From: Lacticaseibacillus absianus
GTDB taxonomy: Bacteria; Bacillota; Bacilli; Lactobacillales; Lactobacillaceae
DNA length: 64,000 nt
Direction of reading: 5' to 3'
NCBI RefSeq assembly: GCF_013407595.1
Contig: NZ_JABEKX010000002.1
Coordinates: 744,001 to 808,000, forward strand
Made by a program: the position numbers and the translations under genes. This document shows, one piece after another, positions 35,815 through 46,183 of this stretch (its first letter is position 1; every line of letters starts with the position of its first letter). The notes beneath the pieces are model-generated. The model saw only the letters and a program-made list of their open reading frames with translations. It was not told the origin of the DNA and did no database searches.

Positions 35815-35909
35815 CGTTACACTCCTTCATGCCCGTCGCGAGACGACAAGGCGTCATGTCCTAGTTTCAGTGTAAAGGGTTTGATTGGTCAAAACATCAG
35901 ACTTTCGCC

Positions 35910-36806
35910 CTAATTGTGCTTGGGGAAGTACTTCATGTAGTCAGCCTTGAGGTGTTCCGTCGTCATGTGCGTGTAGATCTGGGTCGTCGACAGGCTCGCG
36001 TGCCCCAAAAGCTCCTGCACCGTGCGCAAGTCTGCGCCGTGGTCGAGCATGTGCGTCGCGAAGCTGTGGCGCAGCATGTGCGGATGGATCCCGCCGGTCA
36101 GGCTCGTGCGCTTCACCAGCTGATCGAGGATGTACTCAATGCCGCGCGCGGTGATCGGACGACCGTGTTGATTGACAAAGACGCGCTCGTGGCGCTGATC
36201 CAGCTTCGCCATCAGCGTGATGCGCCCGTCGTCCAGGTAGCGGTGCAGGGCCGTTGCCGCATACCGCCCGAATGGGACATAGCGATCCTTGTTACCCTTC
36301 CCGTGGACGAGCAGGAGCCCAAGCTCAAAATCGATCTGCGGTAACGTGAGATTCGCGCACTCGCTGACTCGGATCCCGGTGCCGTATAGCACTTCCAGGA
36401 GTGCCGAGTTGCGTTGATCTAACGGTGTCGGCCCGTCGACGACCGCGAACAGTTCCTGGATCTCCGCTTCGTAGAAGAAGCTCGGCAAGTGATTGTGGCT
36501 CTTGCGGGTCTCGACGACCTCGAAGGGGTCGACCTTGGCTTCACCCACTCGGATCAAGTAGCGGTAGAAGCTCCGCAAACTGGAGAGTTTGCGGGCGACC
36601 GAGCTTCGCGCAAGCGCACGCGCGGACAGACTCGCGAGGTAGGTCTGAACGTCCAGGCGGTCGACTGCCCCAAAGCTGGAGAAGCCGCCGTTGTCCTGGA
36701 GGAACTGACGAAACGCATTGAGGTCCTCCGCGTAGGCTTTCTTGGTCTCTGCAGAGTAATGGCGCTCAACAAGCAGGTACTGACAGAATTCTTGGATCTG
36801 ATCCAT
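35910..36806 (-). CDS. xerC: Tyrosine recombinase XerC
   Basis: This 298-residue recombinase has the N-terminal SAM-like core-binding domain and the catalytic set Arg146 (YGTGIRVSE), Lys170 (HGKGNKDR), His243-x-x-Arg246 (HPHMLRHSF), His269 (LLGHAS) and Tyr278 (QIYTH). The position before hslVU and after trmFO is the standard place for the chromosomal XerC used in dimer resolution, not a mobile integrase. GGGAGG precedes the ATG. Confidence 0.95.
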   Translation of the reverse strand: MDQIQEFCQYLLVERHYSAETKKAYAEDLNAFRQFLQDNGGFSSFGAVDRLDVQTYLASLSARALARSSVARKLSSLRSFYRYLIRVGEAKVDPFEVVETRKSHNHLPSFFYEAEIQELFAVVDGPTPLDQRNSALLEVLYGTGIRVSECANLTLPQIDFELGLLLVHGKGNKDRYVPFGRYAATALHRYLDDGRITLMAKLDQRHERVFVNQHGRPITARGIEYILDQLVKRTSLTGGIHPHMLRHSFATHMLDHGADLRTVQELLGHASLSTTQIYTHMTTEHLKADYMKYFPKHN

Positions 36807-36823
36807 CTTCTCACCTCCCTAAC

Positions 36824-36852
36824 ACCGTAACACAGCGCGCAGGCGCCGACAA
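36824..36852 (-). promoter_or_regulatory. Possible promoter of xerC-hslVU
   Basis: TTGTCG and TACGGT are separated by 17 bases, close to the xerC start. The match is only moderate. The rest of the region (36853-37005) holds nothing I recognise. Confidence 0.42.
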
Positions 36853-37005
36853 TCACGCGACTCGCGCAGAAGCATTTTTATGCCGACGGGTGCTAGGCTG
36901 ATGGCTTACCTGCGAGATAACCCGCAAGGCCTGGGTGGCCATGCACGCCGGCAGCGAAGAAAGCGGCCTTTTGGTCCGTCACGCTATTGGACTAGTGTAC
37001 ACAAA

Positions 37006-37037
37006 CAAGGGACCGTGACAAAAGTCAAGGTCCCTTG
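37006..37037 (-). terminator. Terminator after trmFO
   Basis: CAAGGGACC and GGTCCCTTG pair perfectly, with an inner GAC/GTC pairing, followed on the minus strand by TTTG. It begins seven bases after the trmFO stop. Confidence 0.82.
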
Positions 37038-37043
37038 CTATGC

Positions 37044-38339
37044 TCAGCCCATGAAGGTTGCTAGGTCCGCCAAAGCACGGTCGCTCAGCGCCTGCGCGCG
37101 CTCGCGCTTATCGCGGATCCGGGTTGGCAGGCTGGGCATGATGCCGAAGTTTGCGTTCATCGGCTGAAAGTGTTTGGCGCTGGTATGCGTAATATAGTGG
37201 GCCATCGATCCCAAAGCGGTGGTCTCCGGGAAGGTCAGCAACGGTTGGCCCAGGGCCAGTCGCGCCGCGTTGCGGCCAGCGATCAGGCCACTCCCCGCTG
37301 ATTCGACATAGCCTTCGACCCCGGTCATCTGACCGGCGAAGAACAAACCAGCCCGCTTGCGACTTTCGTACGTGTCCGCCAAGACCGCCGGTGAGTTCAT
37401 GTAGGTGTTGCGGTGCATCACCCCATAGCGCACGATCTCCGCGTTTTGGAGCCCTGGGATCAGTCGAAAGACGCGCTTTTGCTCGCCCCACTTCAGGTGC
37501 GTCTGGAACCCAACGATGTTGTAAAGGCTGGCCGCGGCGTTATCCTGCCGCAGTTGGACGACCGCGTACGGGTCCCGCCCAGTGCGTGGGTCTGCCAAGC
37601 CGACTGGCTTCAGTGGCCCGAACAGCATCGTGCGTGGCCCCCGCTTCGCCATCACTTCGATGGGCATACAGCCTTCGAAGACGTCGAGTTTTTCAAACCC
37701 GTGCCCTGTCGCGACCTCGGCAGTGACCAGGGCTTGCTGGAACGTCTCGAACTCTTCGCGGGTCATCGGGCAGTTCAGGTAGGCGGCCTCGCCGCGATCG
37801 TAACGCGATTTTTTGTAGACGATCTTGTCGTCGATCGAGTTGGCGTCTAAGATCGGGGCTGCTGCATCAAAGAAGTGCAACCCATCTGTCCCATTCAGGG
37901 CCACGATCTGCTGCGCTAACGCGTCAGCGGTCAACGGACCGGTCGCCACCACCGTGATCCCCGCTGGAAAATCGTGTAGTTCCTCATTGATCACGGTGAT
38001 CCGTGGGTGCTGACGCAACTTAGCGGTGACTAGCTGGGAGAATGGCTCTCGGTCGACCGCCAGCGCACCACCAGCGGGAACTGCGGTCGCATCAGCGCTG
38101 GCCATGATCACGGAGTCCAGCCGGCGCATCTCCTCTTTGAGCAAGCCGACCGCATTGGTCAGGCCGTTCGCGCGCAAGGAATTCGTACAGACCAGCTCCG
38201 CAAAGTTCGCGGTGTGATGCGCCGGGGTCGTCGCGACCGGCCGCATCTCGTACAGGTTCACGTCGACCCCGGCATTAGCGATCTGCCAAGCCGCTTCACT
38301 GCCGGCCAGTCCGGCACCGATCACGTTGACTGTTGGCAT
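37044..38339 (-). CDS. trmFO: tRNA (uracil54-C5)-methyltransferase TrmFO
   Basis: This 431-residue FAD- and folate-dependent enzyme makes ribothymidine-54 in tRNA. The FAD-binding N terminus reads [16 protein letters not shown]; the conserved CTNSLR and a late [16 protein letters not shown] block are family markers. AGGAGG lies five bases before the ATG. It follows topA by 48 bases on the same strand, as in most lactobacilli. Confidence 0.96.
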   Translation of the reverse strand: MPTVNVIGAGLAGSEAAWQIANAGVDVNLYEMRPVATTPAHHTANFAELVCTNSLRANGLTNAVGLLKEEMRRLDSVIMASADATAVPAGGALAVDREPFSQLVTAKLRQHPRITVINEELHDFPAGITVVATGPLTADALAQQIVALNGTDGLHFFDAAAPILDANSIDDKIVYKKSRYDRGEAAYLNCPMTREEFETFQQALVTAEVATGHGFEKLDVFEGCMPIEVMAKRGPRTMLFGPLKPVGLADPRTGRDPYAVVQLRQDNAAASLYNIVGFQTHLKWGEQKRVFRLIPGLQNAEIVRYGVMHRNTYMNSPAVLADTYESRKRAGLFFAGQMTGVEGYVESAGSGLIAGRNAARLALGQPLLTFPETTALGSMAHYITHTSAKHFQPMNANFGIMPSLPTRIRDKRERAQALSDRALADLATFMG

Positions 38340-38387
38340 AAGTTCCTCCTGTGCCCGCTAGACCGCAGCCGCGATCTGACCGGACGG

Positions 38388-40469
38388 TTATTTTTGCACG
38401 GCTTCCTTGTAGTCGTTGTTCGGGCAGACCACTTGGCGTCCGCCACGCGACTTCTTCTCGATCAGGTAGTGGCCACAGATCGGGCAATCGCGGCCGACCG
38501 GCTTATCCCACGAGACGAAGTCACAGGCAGGGTAGCGGTCACAGCCGTAGAAGATGCGGTTGCGCTTGGACTTGCGCTCGACGATCTGACCCTGGCCACA
38601 CTTCGGACAGATCACCCCGATCTCCTTGACGATCGCCTTGGTGTTGCGGCAATCCGGGAAGCGTGAGCAGGCGTAGAACTTGCCGAAGCGGCCAAGCTTG
38701 ATCACCATCGGCGCGCCGCAGATGTCGCAGTCGAAGCCCGCGGGTTCGTCCTTGATCTGGACCTTCTCGATCCCTTCTTCAGCGTGGGCGAGTTCTTGCT
38801 TGAACGGTTGGTAGAACTGGTCGATGACCTTGACCCATTCCGTCTCTCCGGTTTCGATGCTATCGAGCTCAGATTCGACATTCGCGGTGAACTTGATGTT
38901 GACGATGTCCGGGAAGAATTCGTTGATCAGGTCGTTGACGATCTCCCCGAGCTCAGTCGGCTCGAATCGCTTGGCCGTGATCTTGACGTAGTAGCGCTTC
39001 TTGATCGTCTCGATCGTCGGCGCGTAAGTACTTGGGCGACCGACACCGTTTTCTTCCAGCGCCTTGACCAGGTTCGCTTCGGAGAAGCGCGCCGGTGGCT
39101 GGGTGAAATGCTGGGCCGGATCGGTCTTGACCAAGGTCACCTGATCGCCGATCGCGAGTTCTGGGAGCAGATTGTCCTTCGTGTCAGCATCACGGCTTGA
39201 GACGTACAGCTTCGTGAACCCTTCAAACTTCGTCTGGCTACCGTTGGCCCGGAAAGTCGCTGCGCCTTGCGTGATCGTGACCTGTACGGTATCGACCACC
39301 GCCGGCGTCATCTCACTGGCCACGAAGCGGCTCCAGATCAAGCGGTAGAGCTTCATCTGGTCCTTGTCGAGCACCGCCTCGAGGCTCTTCGGCGTCCGGT
39401 TCGTGCTAGTCGGCCGGATCGCCTCATGGGCGTCTTGCGCCCCTTCCTGCAGCTTGCCCTGGCGGATCTTGACCGCGGCGTAGGCTTCGCCATAAACGTC
39501 GTGGATGAACTGACTGGTTTCTTCCTTGGCGACAGACGAAATCCGCGTCGAGTCGGTTCGCATGTATGTGATCAACCCGGTCGTGCCGAGCTTACCGCCA
39601 AGGTTGATCCCTTCGTAGAGCTGTTGCGCCAACATCATGGTCTTACGGGCCGGGAAGCCGAGCTTACGGTTGGCTTCCTGCTGCAGTGAGCTGGTCGTGA
39701 ACGGTGGTGACGGGAAGCGTTTGCGCTCTTTCTTGACGACGTTCGTCACATCGAACGGCTGCTTCTTGTCGACCTCACGCAGGACCGCTTGCACTGCATC
39801 GTTGTTCGGCAGGGCCGTCTTCTTGCCATTCAGACCGTAAAAACTGGCTGCAAACTTCTTGCTGGTCCCCTTCTTGAACTCGGCATCCAAGCTCCAGTAC
39901 TCCTCGGGCTTGAAGGCGCGGATCTCGTTTTCACGGTCGATGATCAGCTTCAGCGCGACGGACTGCACACGCCCGGCGCTCAGCCCTTTTTTGACCTTCT
40001 TCCACAGAAGCGGGCTGATCGAATAGCCAACCAGTCGATCCAATACGCGCCGTGCCTGTTGTGCATCGACCAGATTCATATCGATACTTCGCGGCGTCTT
40101 GAACGCGTTTTTGACGGCATCTTTCGTGATCTCATTGAAGACCACGCGGTTCTTGCCGGCGGGGTCGAGGTCTAGGATGTGGCTGACGTGCCACGCAATT
40201 GCTTCCCCTTCACGGTCCGGGTCAGCGGCGAGGTAGATGTGGTCAGCCTTCTTGGCGGCCTTCTTAAGGTCCTTGATCACATCCCCCTTACCGCGGATGG
40301 AGATGTATTTTGGCTCGTAATTATGTTCGACGTCGACACCCATCTGACTTTTGGGTAAGTCCCGGATGTGCCCCAAAGACGCCACCACTTTGTAGTTGCG
40401 ACCTAGGTATTTTTCGATCGTCTTGGCTTTTGCTGGCGATTCCACAATGACCAAATTCTTGGCGGTCAT
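38388..40469 (-). CDS. topA: DNA topoisomerase I
   Basis: This 693-residue type IA topoisomerase relaxes negative supercoils. It has the TOPRIM domain ([21 protein letters not shown]), the active tyrosine Tyr302 in TYMRTDSTR, and three C-terminal zinc ribbons with Cys pairs (CDICG, CPKCG, CPICG). The ATG at 40469 follows AAAGGAGG, which decides it over an ATG 13 codons upstream. A near-consensus promoter lies 45 bases upstream. Confidence 0.97.
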   Translation of the reverse strand: MTAKNLVIVESPAKAKTIEKYLGRNYKVVASLGHIRDLPKSQMGVDVEHNYEPKYISIRGKGDVIKDLKKAAKKADHIYLAADPDREGEAIAWHVSHILDLDPAGKNRVVFNEITKDAVKNAFKTPRSIDMNLVDAQQARRVLDRLVGYSISPLLWKKVKKGLSAGRVQSVALKLIIDRENEIRAFKPEEYWSLDAEFKKGTSKKFAASFYGLNGKKTALPNNDAVQAVLREVDKKQPFDVTNVVKKERKRFPSPPFTTSSLQQEANRKLGFPARKTMMLAQQLYEGINLGGKLGTTGLITYMRTDSTRISSVAKEETSQFIHDVYGEAYAAVKIRQGKLQEGAQDAHEAIRPTSTNRTPKSLEAVLDKDQMKLYRLIWSRFVASEMTPAVVDTVQVTITQGAATFRANGSQTKFEGFTKLYVSSRDADTKDNLLPELAIGDQVTLVKTDPAQHFTQPPARFSEANLVKALEENGVGRPSTYAPTIETIKKRYYVKITAKRFEPTELGEIVNDLINEFFPDIVNIKFTANVESELDSIETGETEWVKVIDQFYQPFKQELAHAEEGIEKVQIKDEPAGFDCDICGAPMVIKLGRFGKFYACSRFPDCRNTKAIVKEIGVICPKCGQGQIVERKSKRNRIFYGCDRYPACDFVSWDKPVGRDCPICGHYLIEKKSRGGRQVVCPNNDYKEAVQK

Positions 40470-40513
40470 GGGCGCCCTCCTTTCACTGAGCAGATAGCTC
40501 AAAAACACAAGCT

Positions 40514-40542
40514 ATCATATCTATCGTTGGAACCTTTGTCAA
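40514..40542 (-). promoter_or_regulatory. Strong promoter of topA
   Basis: TTGACA and TATGAT are separated by 17 bases. The flanking DNA is AT-rich compared with the window. Confidence 0.87.
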
Positions 40543-40566
40543 TTCCTACTATATAAATATGCATGC

Positions 40567-41421
40567 TCAGTGATAAAAACGCAACTCTTCTGCAATATCT
40601 GCACTTCGCTGGACCAGTTTGGCCCCCGCTTGGATCAGGGCGTTCGTCCCAACGCCCAGCGGCGCATCGAGCTGGTTGGGGACCGCGAAGACCTCCCGCC
40701 CGTTCTGGAGGGCAAAGTTAGCCGTGATCAGGCTCCCGCTGTGCGCCGCGGCCTCGGTCACCAGCACCCCATGCACCAGACCCGCAATGATCCGGTTTCG
40801 GGCAACAAAGCGAAACGGCTGTGGCGTGACGCCTGGTGGATATTCGCTCAGCAACAGCCCCACTTGCCCGATGCGGGCTTGAAGTTCGACGTTGCGCGCG
40901 GGGTAGACCTGGTCGAGGCCGTTGGCCAACACCGCGATCGTTGGCCACTCACGACTGAGCGCATACTGATGCGCGAAGGTGTCGGCCCCAGCCGCCAGCC
41001 CGCTGACGATCACCAGCGCCGGCAGGTCCCGCCCCAAGCTGATCAGGGCCTCGCGTGTGTAACGACTCGCCTGACGCGCGCCGACCACCGCGAGAGCCAG
41101 GCGCTCTAAGAGTCCCAACCGCCCCGCGAAAAACAGGACCAGCGGCGGCTGACTGCTTTCTTGGAGCCGAAGCGGGTACTGCGGGTCGAGTCGCGTCAAG
41201 ACCGGCTGACGACGGTAGAGCTGGTGCGCCGTGTGACGCCACTCTGGGTCGGTCCAGGCGATCTGAAGCGGCGCGACGCCGGGCCAATCCGCCAGCTGGC
41301 TGGCATCGTCATCAGGACCCAGCTGGCGCGCCACGATGATTTGCCACAGGGTCGCCTCGGTCTCCCAGGCTTTGGTGTGCATCAACAGGTGCCAATGCAC
41401 CAGCAACTCACGGATCTTCAT
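40567..41421 (-). CDS. dprA: DNA-processing protein DprA
   Basis: This 284-residue protein loads RecA on incoming single-stranded DNA during transformation. The Rossmann-like core shows VVGARQASRYT, SGLAAGADTFAH, LANGLDQVYPARN, LLSEYPPG and RNRIIAGL. No C-terminal DML1 winged domain is present beyond the core, as is common in lactobacilli. The ATG at 41421 was chosen for the family start and GGGGGATG; longer upstream reading would run into the rbgA promoter. Confidence 0.92.
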   Translation of the reverse strand: MKIRELLVHWHLLMHTKAWETEATLWQIIVARQLGPDDDASQLADWPGVAPLQIAWTDPEWRHTAHQLYRRQPVLTRLDPQYPLRLQESSQPPLVLFFAGRLGLLERLALAVVGARQASRYTREALISLGRDLPALVIVSGLAAGADTFAHQYALSREWPTIAVLANGLDQVYPARNVELQARIGQVGLLLSEYPPGVTPQPFRFVARNRIIAGLVHGVLVTEAAAHSGSLITANFALQNGREVFAVPNQLDAPLGVGTNALIQAGAKLVQRSADIAEELRFYH

Positions 41422-41466
41422 CACGCCATCCCCCCATTTGAAAAAGATTACGCTGATCGTCCGGCT

Positions 41467-41496
41467 TTTACAGGCGGGCCCCAAAACTGGTACAAT
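41467..41496 (+). promoter_or_regulatory. Promoter of rbgA-rnhB
   Basis: TTTACA and TACAAT are 18 bases apart with TGG before the -10. The ATG is 33 bases downstream. Confidence 0.65.
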
Positions 41497-41529
41497 GGCT
41501 GGTGGTAAAACAACGAAAGAGGTATCCAC

Positions 41530-42381
41530 ATGGCACAAATTCAATGGTTCCCCGGTCACATGGCCAAGGCCCGCAATCAAGTTCAAGAAAAGCTGAAGCT
41601 CGTCGACCTTGTGCTCGAAGTCGTCGATGCGCGAGTTCCTGAAGCCAGCCGTAATCCGATGATGAACGAGATCGTCGGCCAGAAGCCGCGCATCATGGTG
41701 CTCAACAAGAAGGACCTAGCCGATCCGGTCAAGACGGCGCTGTGGCTGGATCACTATCGAAGCTTGGGTTACGAGGCGCTCGCTATCGACGCCCAGCACG
41801 CCAAGCGTCTGGCGCAGATCCCCCAGCTGGCCCAGAAGCTGATGGCGGCCAAGCTCGCCAAGCAAAAAGCCCGCGGCATCCGCAACCCGAGCCTGCGGGC
41901 AATGTGCATCGGGATCCCGAACGTGGGCAAGTCCACGGTGCTGAATCGTCTGATCAAAAAGAATATTGCCGTCACCGGGAACCGCCCTGGGGTGACGAAG
42001 AATCAGCAATGGCTCAAGGCAGATGACACCCTGCAACTGCTGGACACCCCGGGGATCTTGTGGCCGAAGTTCGATGACGAGACGATCGGCATGAAGCTGG
42101 CGCTGACCGGGGCGATCGCAGACTCGGTCTTTCAAGAGGACACAGTCGGTCTGTACGGGCTTCGATTCTTTCAAGCCGAGGCCCCGGCCAAGTTGCGCTT
42201 CCTTTACCATCTCAACGCGGATGAGGTCGCGTTACCCGCACACGAGCTGATGGTCGTGCTGGCGGGTAAGATGGGCTTTGGGGACAATTACAACCGGGCA
42301 GCTGAGCGGCTCATTTTCGATGCACGCCAAGGCAAGCTTGGCCCGTTCACGCTCGAGGTGCCCGATGACCACGCTGAGTGA
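41530..42381 (+). CDS. rbgA: Ribosome biogenesis GTPase RbgA (YlqF)
   Basis: This 283-residue circularly permuted GTPase helps late assembly of the 50S subunit. G4 (VLNKKD) precedes G1 (GIPNVGKST) and G3 (LDTPG), the permuted order typical of YlqF. The N terminus [11 protein letters not shown] is diagnostic. GAGGTATCCAC precedes the ATG. It overlaps rnhB by 17 bases. The pair runs opposite to dprA and ctp on either side. Confidence 0.96.
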   Translation: MAQIQWFPGHMAKARNQVQEKLKLVDLVLEVVDARVPEASRNPMMNEIVGQKPRIMVLNKKDLADPVKTALWLDHYRSLGYEALAIDAQHAKRLAQIPQLAQKLMAAKLAKQKARGIRNPSLRAMCIGIPNVGKSTVLNRLIKKNIAVTGNRPGVTKNQQWLKADDTLQLLDTPGILWPKFDDETIGMKLALTGAIADSVFQEDTVGLYGLRFFQAEAPAKLRFLYHLNADEVALPAHELMVVLAGKMGFGDNYNRAAERLIFDARQGKLGPFTLEVPDDHAE

Positions 42382-43135
42382 GTTCAAGGTGTTGTTGGCC
42401 CAGCCAGTCGTCGCTGAGGCGACGCTGACCGCACTTCGCGCCGACACGCGGATCGGGGCACAACGCTTGCTCGCACAATACGAGCGCCACCAGGCCGCAG
42501 CTGCGGCTTCGGCATTGGCGTTGCAGTACCGCAGTCGCTATGAGCGTGAGTTGTGGCCCCGGTATCCACACATTGCAGGGATCGACGAGGTGGGCCGCGG
42601 ACCGTTGGCCGGGCCAGTCGTCACGGCGGCGGTGATCCTACCGCATGATTTTGCGCTACCGGTCAACGACTCCAAGCAGCTGACCGCGCATGCGCGCACC
42701 TTACTGTTCCCTCAGATCGTCTCACAAGCCGTTGCCGTCAGCCTCGGGGTGGCCGACGCCCAGATGATCGATCGCGAGAATATCTACCACGCGACCGAGC
42801 TGGCAATGGCCACAGCCGTGCAGCACCTCCGTGTTCGCCCGGACTATCTGCTTGTCGATGCGATGACCGTCCCCGTCCCGCTCCCGCAACGCAAGCTGAT
42901 CAAGGGCGATGCGAATAGCCTATCGATTGCGGCGGCGAGCATCGTGGCCAAGGTGGTCCGTGATCGGCTGATGGTGATGTATGATCAGATCTACCCGGGG
43001 TACGACCTGTGTGACAACATGGGTTACGGGACGGCCCGCCACTTGGCGGGCCTCGATGCCCTCGGGATCACACCGATCCACCGCCTCAGCTTCAGCCCCG
43101 TACGAGAAGCGGCGACCCGCGCAGGTCAGCACTAA
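42365..43135 (+). CDS. rnhB: Ribonuclease HII
   Basis: This 256-residue enzyme removes ribonucleotides and RNA primers from DNA-RNA hybrids. The first metal ligands are Asp74 and Glu75 in [14 protein letters not shown], with a later Asp in LLVDAMTV and [14 protein letters not shown]. The N-terminal 65 residues form the extra helical domain of Firmicute RNase HII. The ATG at 42365 lies in the rbgA end, so translation is coupled. Confidence 0.95.
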   Translation: MTTLSEFKVLLAQPVVAEATLTALRADTRIGAQRLLAQYERHQAAAAASALALQYRSRYERELWPRYPHIAGIDEVGRGPLAGPVVTAAVILPHDFALPVNDSKQLTAHARTLLFPQIVSQAVAVSLGVADAQMIDRENIYHATELAMATAVQHLRVRPDYLLVDAMTVPVPLPQRKLIKGDANSLSIAAASIVAKVVRDRLMVMYDQIYPGYDLCDNMGYGTARHLAGLDALGITPIHRLSFSPVREAATRAGQH

Positions 43136-43293
43136 GCCAAGTGGCCTCGTCGAGGTGGATGTGACAGACCATGCGAAACGACCCATCAAGCCGGTCGTGT
43201 CCCCCGTTGTCGACGACGGCTGCCGCCCTCACGTCCCGGGAGTCGGGCTCCATTCGACCAGCATGTCCTTTTGGCGCAACCCGAACTCAAAAA

Positions 43294-43335
43294 GATGGCC
43301 CGAGTCAGTGATCGATCACTGACTCGGGCCATCTG
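43294..43335. terminator. Perfect 42-bp palindrome between rnhB and ctp
   Basis: Two 21-base arms meet with no spacer at the centre GATC|GATC. On the minus strand TTTTT follows, giving a strong terminator for ctp; on the plus strand it ends the rnhB unit. Bases 43136-43293 hold no gene that I can support. Confidence 0.88.
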
Positions 43336-43339
43336 CTGT

Positions 43340-44770
43340 TTAGTGGTGTGCGGCTTTGACCGCCTGTATCATCATCGGATCATCGTGCTGGAACTTCTGG
43401 GCCAGCTGGCCCTCGATCGCACTGATCGTGGCCGTATCGGCCGTACCACTCGTCGTCAACTTGTACTGCGCCTGAAAAGCTTTCACCGCTGCGGCGGTCG
43501 TCGGTCCGTAGTAGCCATTCGTGGCCTGCGGATCGAACCCGAGGGCGACCAGCATCTGCTGAAGCGCCCGCACATTACCGCTTTCATCGCCCAGCTTGAG
43601 GCTAGTCACGCTGACCGCTGCGATCTTCGCGTAGTCGGGATAGTCGACCTTGATCGTCGGGGTCAAGCCCTTCTTGTGGATCCAGGTCCCATTAGGCGTC
43701 AGCCACCGGGCGACCGTCAACTTGACTTCGGCCGTCTTCGACAGACTCGCGATGTTCTGGACGGTCCCCTTGCCGAAGCTCTTGGTCCCCACTAGCGGGG
43801 CGTGCCGGTCCTGCGCCAGCGCGCCGGCCAGGATCTCACTGGCACTAGCAGAGTCGCCATCGATCAAGACGGCCAGCGGTTCGGTCACCTTGAAACCGTT
43901 GTCGTACTGCTTGCTGGCCGTGTAGACTTCTTGGTGCTTCGCGCGGTCCTCGATCTTGACGATCGTCTGCCCGTCCTTGAGGCACATCGACCCGATCTCA
44001 AGCGCGGTCTCCAGCATTCCACCGGGGTTGCCGCGGAGATCGAGTACGAAGGCCTTGGCGCCTTGCTTGCGCAACGCCTTGACGGTGGCCTTGAACTGCG
44101 AGGCCGTCGGCTCAGAGAAGGTGGCCATCGTGATGACCCCCACTTTAGCATCAGTGGGACTCAGGGCCCCGGTGACCGTATCAGTGGTGATCTTGGCGCG
44201 CGTCATCGTCGCAGTCACCGTTTTGCCATCACGCAAGACGGCCACTTTGACGCTGGTGCCGATCTTGCCACGAATCTTGGCGACCGCGCTGGTCACATCG
44301 AGCTTCTCGACCGACTGTCCGTTGACGGACAGGAGCTGATCGCCGACCTTGAGCCCCGCTTTTTTGGCCGGGGTGTCTGGCATGATGCTCGCGATCGTCA
44401 GCTTATTCGCACCTTGCTCGATCGTGGCGCCGATCCCGCCGAAGCTGGCCGAGATGGTACTATCCAGATCGTTTTTAGCAGTGTCTTGCAGGTAAGTCGA
44501 ATACGGATCGCCGAGGCTATCTAGCATCCCGGCGATCGCGCCGTCGGCCAGCTTGGTCGCGCTGGTCGATTCATAGTAGTTCTTGCGGATCACACTGTAG
44601 GTCGCCAGCACCTTATCGAAAGACTGGGGCACACCGGTGGGGGTCCCGCTTGTGGCTTGACGGGCAGAATCGACGGTCCCCCGCGTCGCGTAACCGAGGG
44701 CCCCGCCACCGATCAGTGCAACGCTCATCCCGGTCGCCATCACCCAGATCGGCACTCGAAGTTTAGCCAT
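43340..44770 (-). CDS. C-terminal processing serine protease (S41, CtpA/CtpB-like) with peptidoglycan-binding domain
   Basis: This 476-residue protease has one N-terminal membrane anchor (about residues 8-27), a PDZ domain (about 105-190), the S41 catalytic domain with Ser309 (DSASASEI), Lys334 and Gln338 (GTKSFGKGTVQ), and a C-terminal PG_binding_1 domain (about 400-460). It acts outside the membrane at the wall. AGGAGG precedes the ATG. It overlaps yozE by eight bases. Confidence 0.95.
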   Translation of the reverse strand: MAKLRVPIWVMATGMSVALIGGGALGYATRGTVDSARQATSGTPTGVPQSFDKVLATYSVIRKNYYESTSATKLADGAIAGMLDSLGDPYSTYLQDTAKNDLDSTISASFGGIGATIEQGANKLTIASIMPDTPAKKAGLKVGDQLLSVNGQSVEKLDVTSAVAKIRGKIGTSVKVAVLRDGKTVTATMTRAKITTDTVTGALSPTDAKVGVITMATFSEPTASQFKATVKALRKQGAKAFVLDLRGNPGGMLETALEIGSMCLKDGQTIVKIEDRAKHQEVYTASKQYDNGFKVTEPLAVLIDGDSASASEILAGALAQDRHAPLVGTKSFGKGTVQNIASLSKTAEVKLTVARWLTPNGTWIHKKGLTPTIKVDYPDYAKIAAVSVTSLKLGDESGNVRALQQMLVALGFDPQATNGYYGPTTAAAVKAFQAQYKLTTSGTADTATISAIEGQLAQKFQHDDPMMIQAVKAAHH

Positions 44771-45005
44771 GTTGTGGACCTCCTACGTGTTCGTGTGCTT
44801 GATACAGCGCGAACGCCTCGTCGAAGATGCTCATCGACGGGAGGTAGTTGCCGTTCAATTCCAAGTAGTTGCTGAGGGCCTCGAAGTCGTCTTCTTGTTT
44901 GGGGAAGCCGTGATCGAGGAAGGCGTTTTGCGCAAAGTTAGCCACTTCCCCGTGGTCATTGGGGTTGCGCAGGGTCATCAAGAACTGATAAAAAGACTGT
45001 CGCAT
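44763..45005 (-). CDS. yozE: YozE family protein (UPF0346)
   Basis: This 80-residue protein matches YozE, a small SAM-like helical fold of unknown function: FYQFLMTLRNP at the start and an acidic FPKQEDDFEALSNYLE middle. AAGGAG lies six bases before the ATG. It is two bases behind msrA and overlaps ctp, in the usual lactobacillar order. Confidence 0.9.
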   Translation of the reverse strand: MRQSFYQFLMTLRNPNDHGEVANFAQNAFLDHGFPKQEDDFEALSNYLELNGNYLPSMSIFDEAFALYQAHEHVGGPQHG

Positions 45006-45007
45006 GC

Positions 45008-45523
45008 TTACTCCTTCCAGTGTGCGTCAAGAAACGCCTGACGTTGGGCGTGCTCCGCCGCATACCGGCGCGGATTTTTCGCGTAGAATTGCTGGTGCTC
45101 GGGCTCTGCCGGGTAGAAGGGCTGGGCGTCTTCGATCGTCGTGACGATCGGATCCTGGAACATCCCGCTTGCCGCCAAGGCGGCCTTAGACGCTTCGGCT
45201 GTCGCGCGCTGGGCCGGTGAGTTGACGAAGATCACTGGCCGGTAGTTATCGCCGCGGTCTTGGAACTGCCCCATTGCGTCTGTCGGATCGGTCTGCTGCC
45301 AGTAGCACTCGACCAGTCGCGCATAGCTGATCACAGTCGGATCGAAGGTGATCTTCACGGCCTCGGTGTGCCCCGTTTCGTGTTGCTTGACTTGCGCGTA
45401 GGTTGGATCAGGCACGTGGCCCCCTGTGTAGCCGGAAACCACGTTTTGGATCCCCGGTTGGGTCTCGAATGGCTGCACCATGCACCAAAAGCACCCACCT
45501 GCAAAAATTGCCGTCTCAGACAT
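45008..45523 (-). CDS. msrA: Peptide-methionine (S)-S-oxide reductase MsrA (first copy)
   Basis: This 171-residue enzyme reduces methionine-S-sulfoxide. The catalytic GCFWC has Cys11 and Cys14, and GYTGGHV and [11 protein letters not shown] are family signatures. GAGGGGGA precedes the ATG. It lies between ypmS and yozE. A close paralogue is encoded at 62933-63451 next to msrB. Confidence 0.95.
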   Translation of the reverse strand: MSETAIFAGGCFWCMVQPFETQPGIQNVVSGYTGGHVPDPTYAQVKQHETGHTEAVKITFDPTVISYARLVECYWQQTDPTDAMGQFQDRGDNYRPVIFVNSPAQRATAEASKAALAASGMFQDPIVTTIEDAQPFYPAEPEHQQFYAKNPRRYAAEHAQRQAFLDAHWKE

Positions 45524-45535
45524 TGGTCATCCCCC

Positions 45536-46183
45536 TCACTTAGACTGCGTCGGTAGGAACACCGACAAGTCGATCTGGTCGTTCGGCAGATCGATCTTAT
45601 TGGCCTGGATCTTCATCCCGTTAGCTAGCGCGAATTTGCTCAATTCTATCACAATGGTCTCCTTCTTACTATTCAGGCTGACCCAGTCTGGTAGCTTGAA
45701 GGTGCGCCCGGCGTAGCTCATCACGTAGCTGATCGGGACGGGCAGACTGCCAACGTTCAGGCTCCGCGCCTTCAATTCGACATCGCCGTTAGACCGGACC
45801 AGTGGATCGAACAGGAGCTCGAAGTGGATGGTCGCCCCGAAGAACTTGAAGTCGCCGCCGAGCACCGCCTGGTCGGCGACGGTCAGGCTGTATTTCACCT
45901 GACTGCCTTTTTGAAAATCATTCAGATAATAGGTCACGATCCGGTTGACCTGGCGCTTAGTCAATGAGACGGTCAGTGCCGGGTCGCTGCTCGTCGCAGG
46001 CGTCGAGCGGCTGATCGGCGTCTGGTAAGGCGTCACGACCTTGGTCACGAACCAGATGCCGCTGCCCAGGATCAGGCCGATCAGCGTCAAGGCGATGAGT
46101 TGCCACCAGTTGATGTGGCGTGAGGCCGTGGGCCGGGTGGGCGCCAGCTGCCCTTGCTGTTGTCGATGTTCTGCGCGTTTCAT
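45536..46183 (-). CDS. ypmS: YpmS family membrane-anchored protein (DUF2140)
   Basis: This 215-residue protein has one membrane segment at about residues 28-47 and an external beta-rich domain (VSLTKRQVNRIVTYYLNDF, FFGATIHFELLFDP) that matches YpmS. Function is unknown. The start overlaps the ypmR stop by four bases (ATGA). The ribosome site is weak, so translation depends on ypmR. Confidence 0.88.
   Translation of the reverse strand: MKRAEHRQQQGQLAPTRPTASRHINWWQLIALTLIGLILGSGIWFVTKVVTPYQTPISRSTPATSSDPALTVSLTKRQVNRIVTYYLNDFQKGSQVKYSLTVADQAVLGGDFKFFGATIHFELLFDPLVRSNGDVELKARSLNVGSLPVPISYVMSYAGRTFKLPDWVSLNSKKETIVIELSKFALANGMKIQANKIDLPNDQIDLSVFLPTQSK

Noticed and set aside
35910-36806. XerC-like recombinase as a sign of an integrated mobile element
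   Set aside because: Its place between trmFO and hslV is the conserved chromosomal XerC position, and no phage or transfer genes surround it.
43136-43293. Short inverted repeats such as CCTCG-T-CGAGG after rnhB
   Set aside because: They are short and lack a T-run; the 42-bp palindrome just downstream explains termination.
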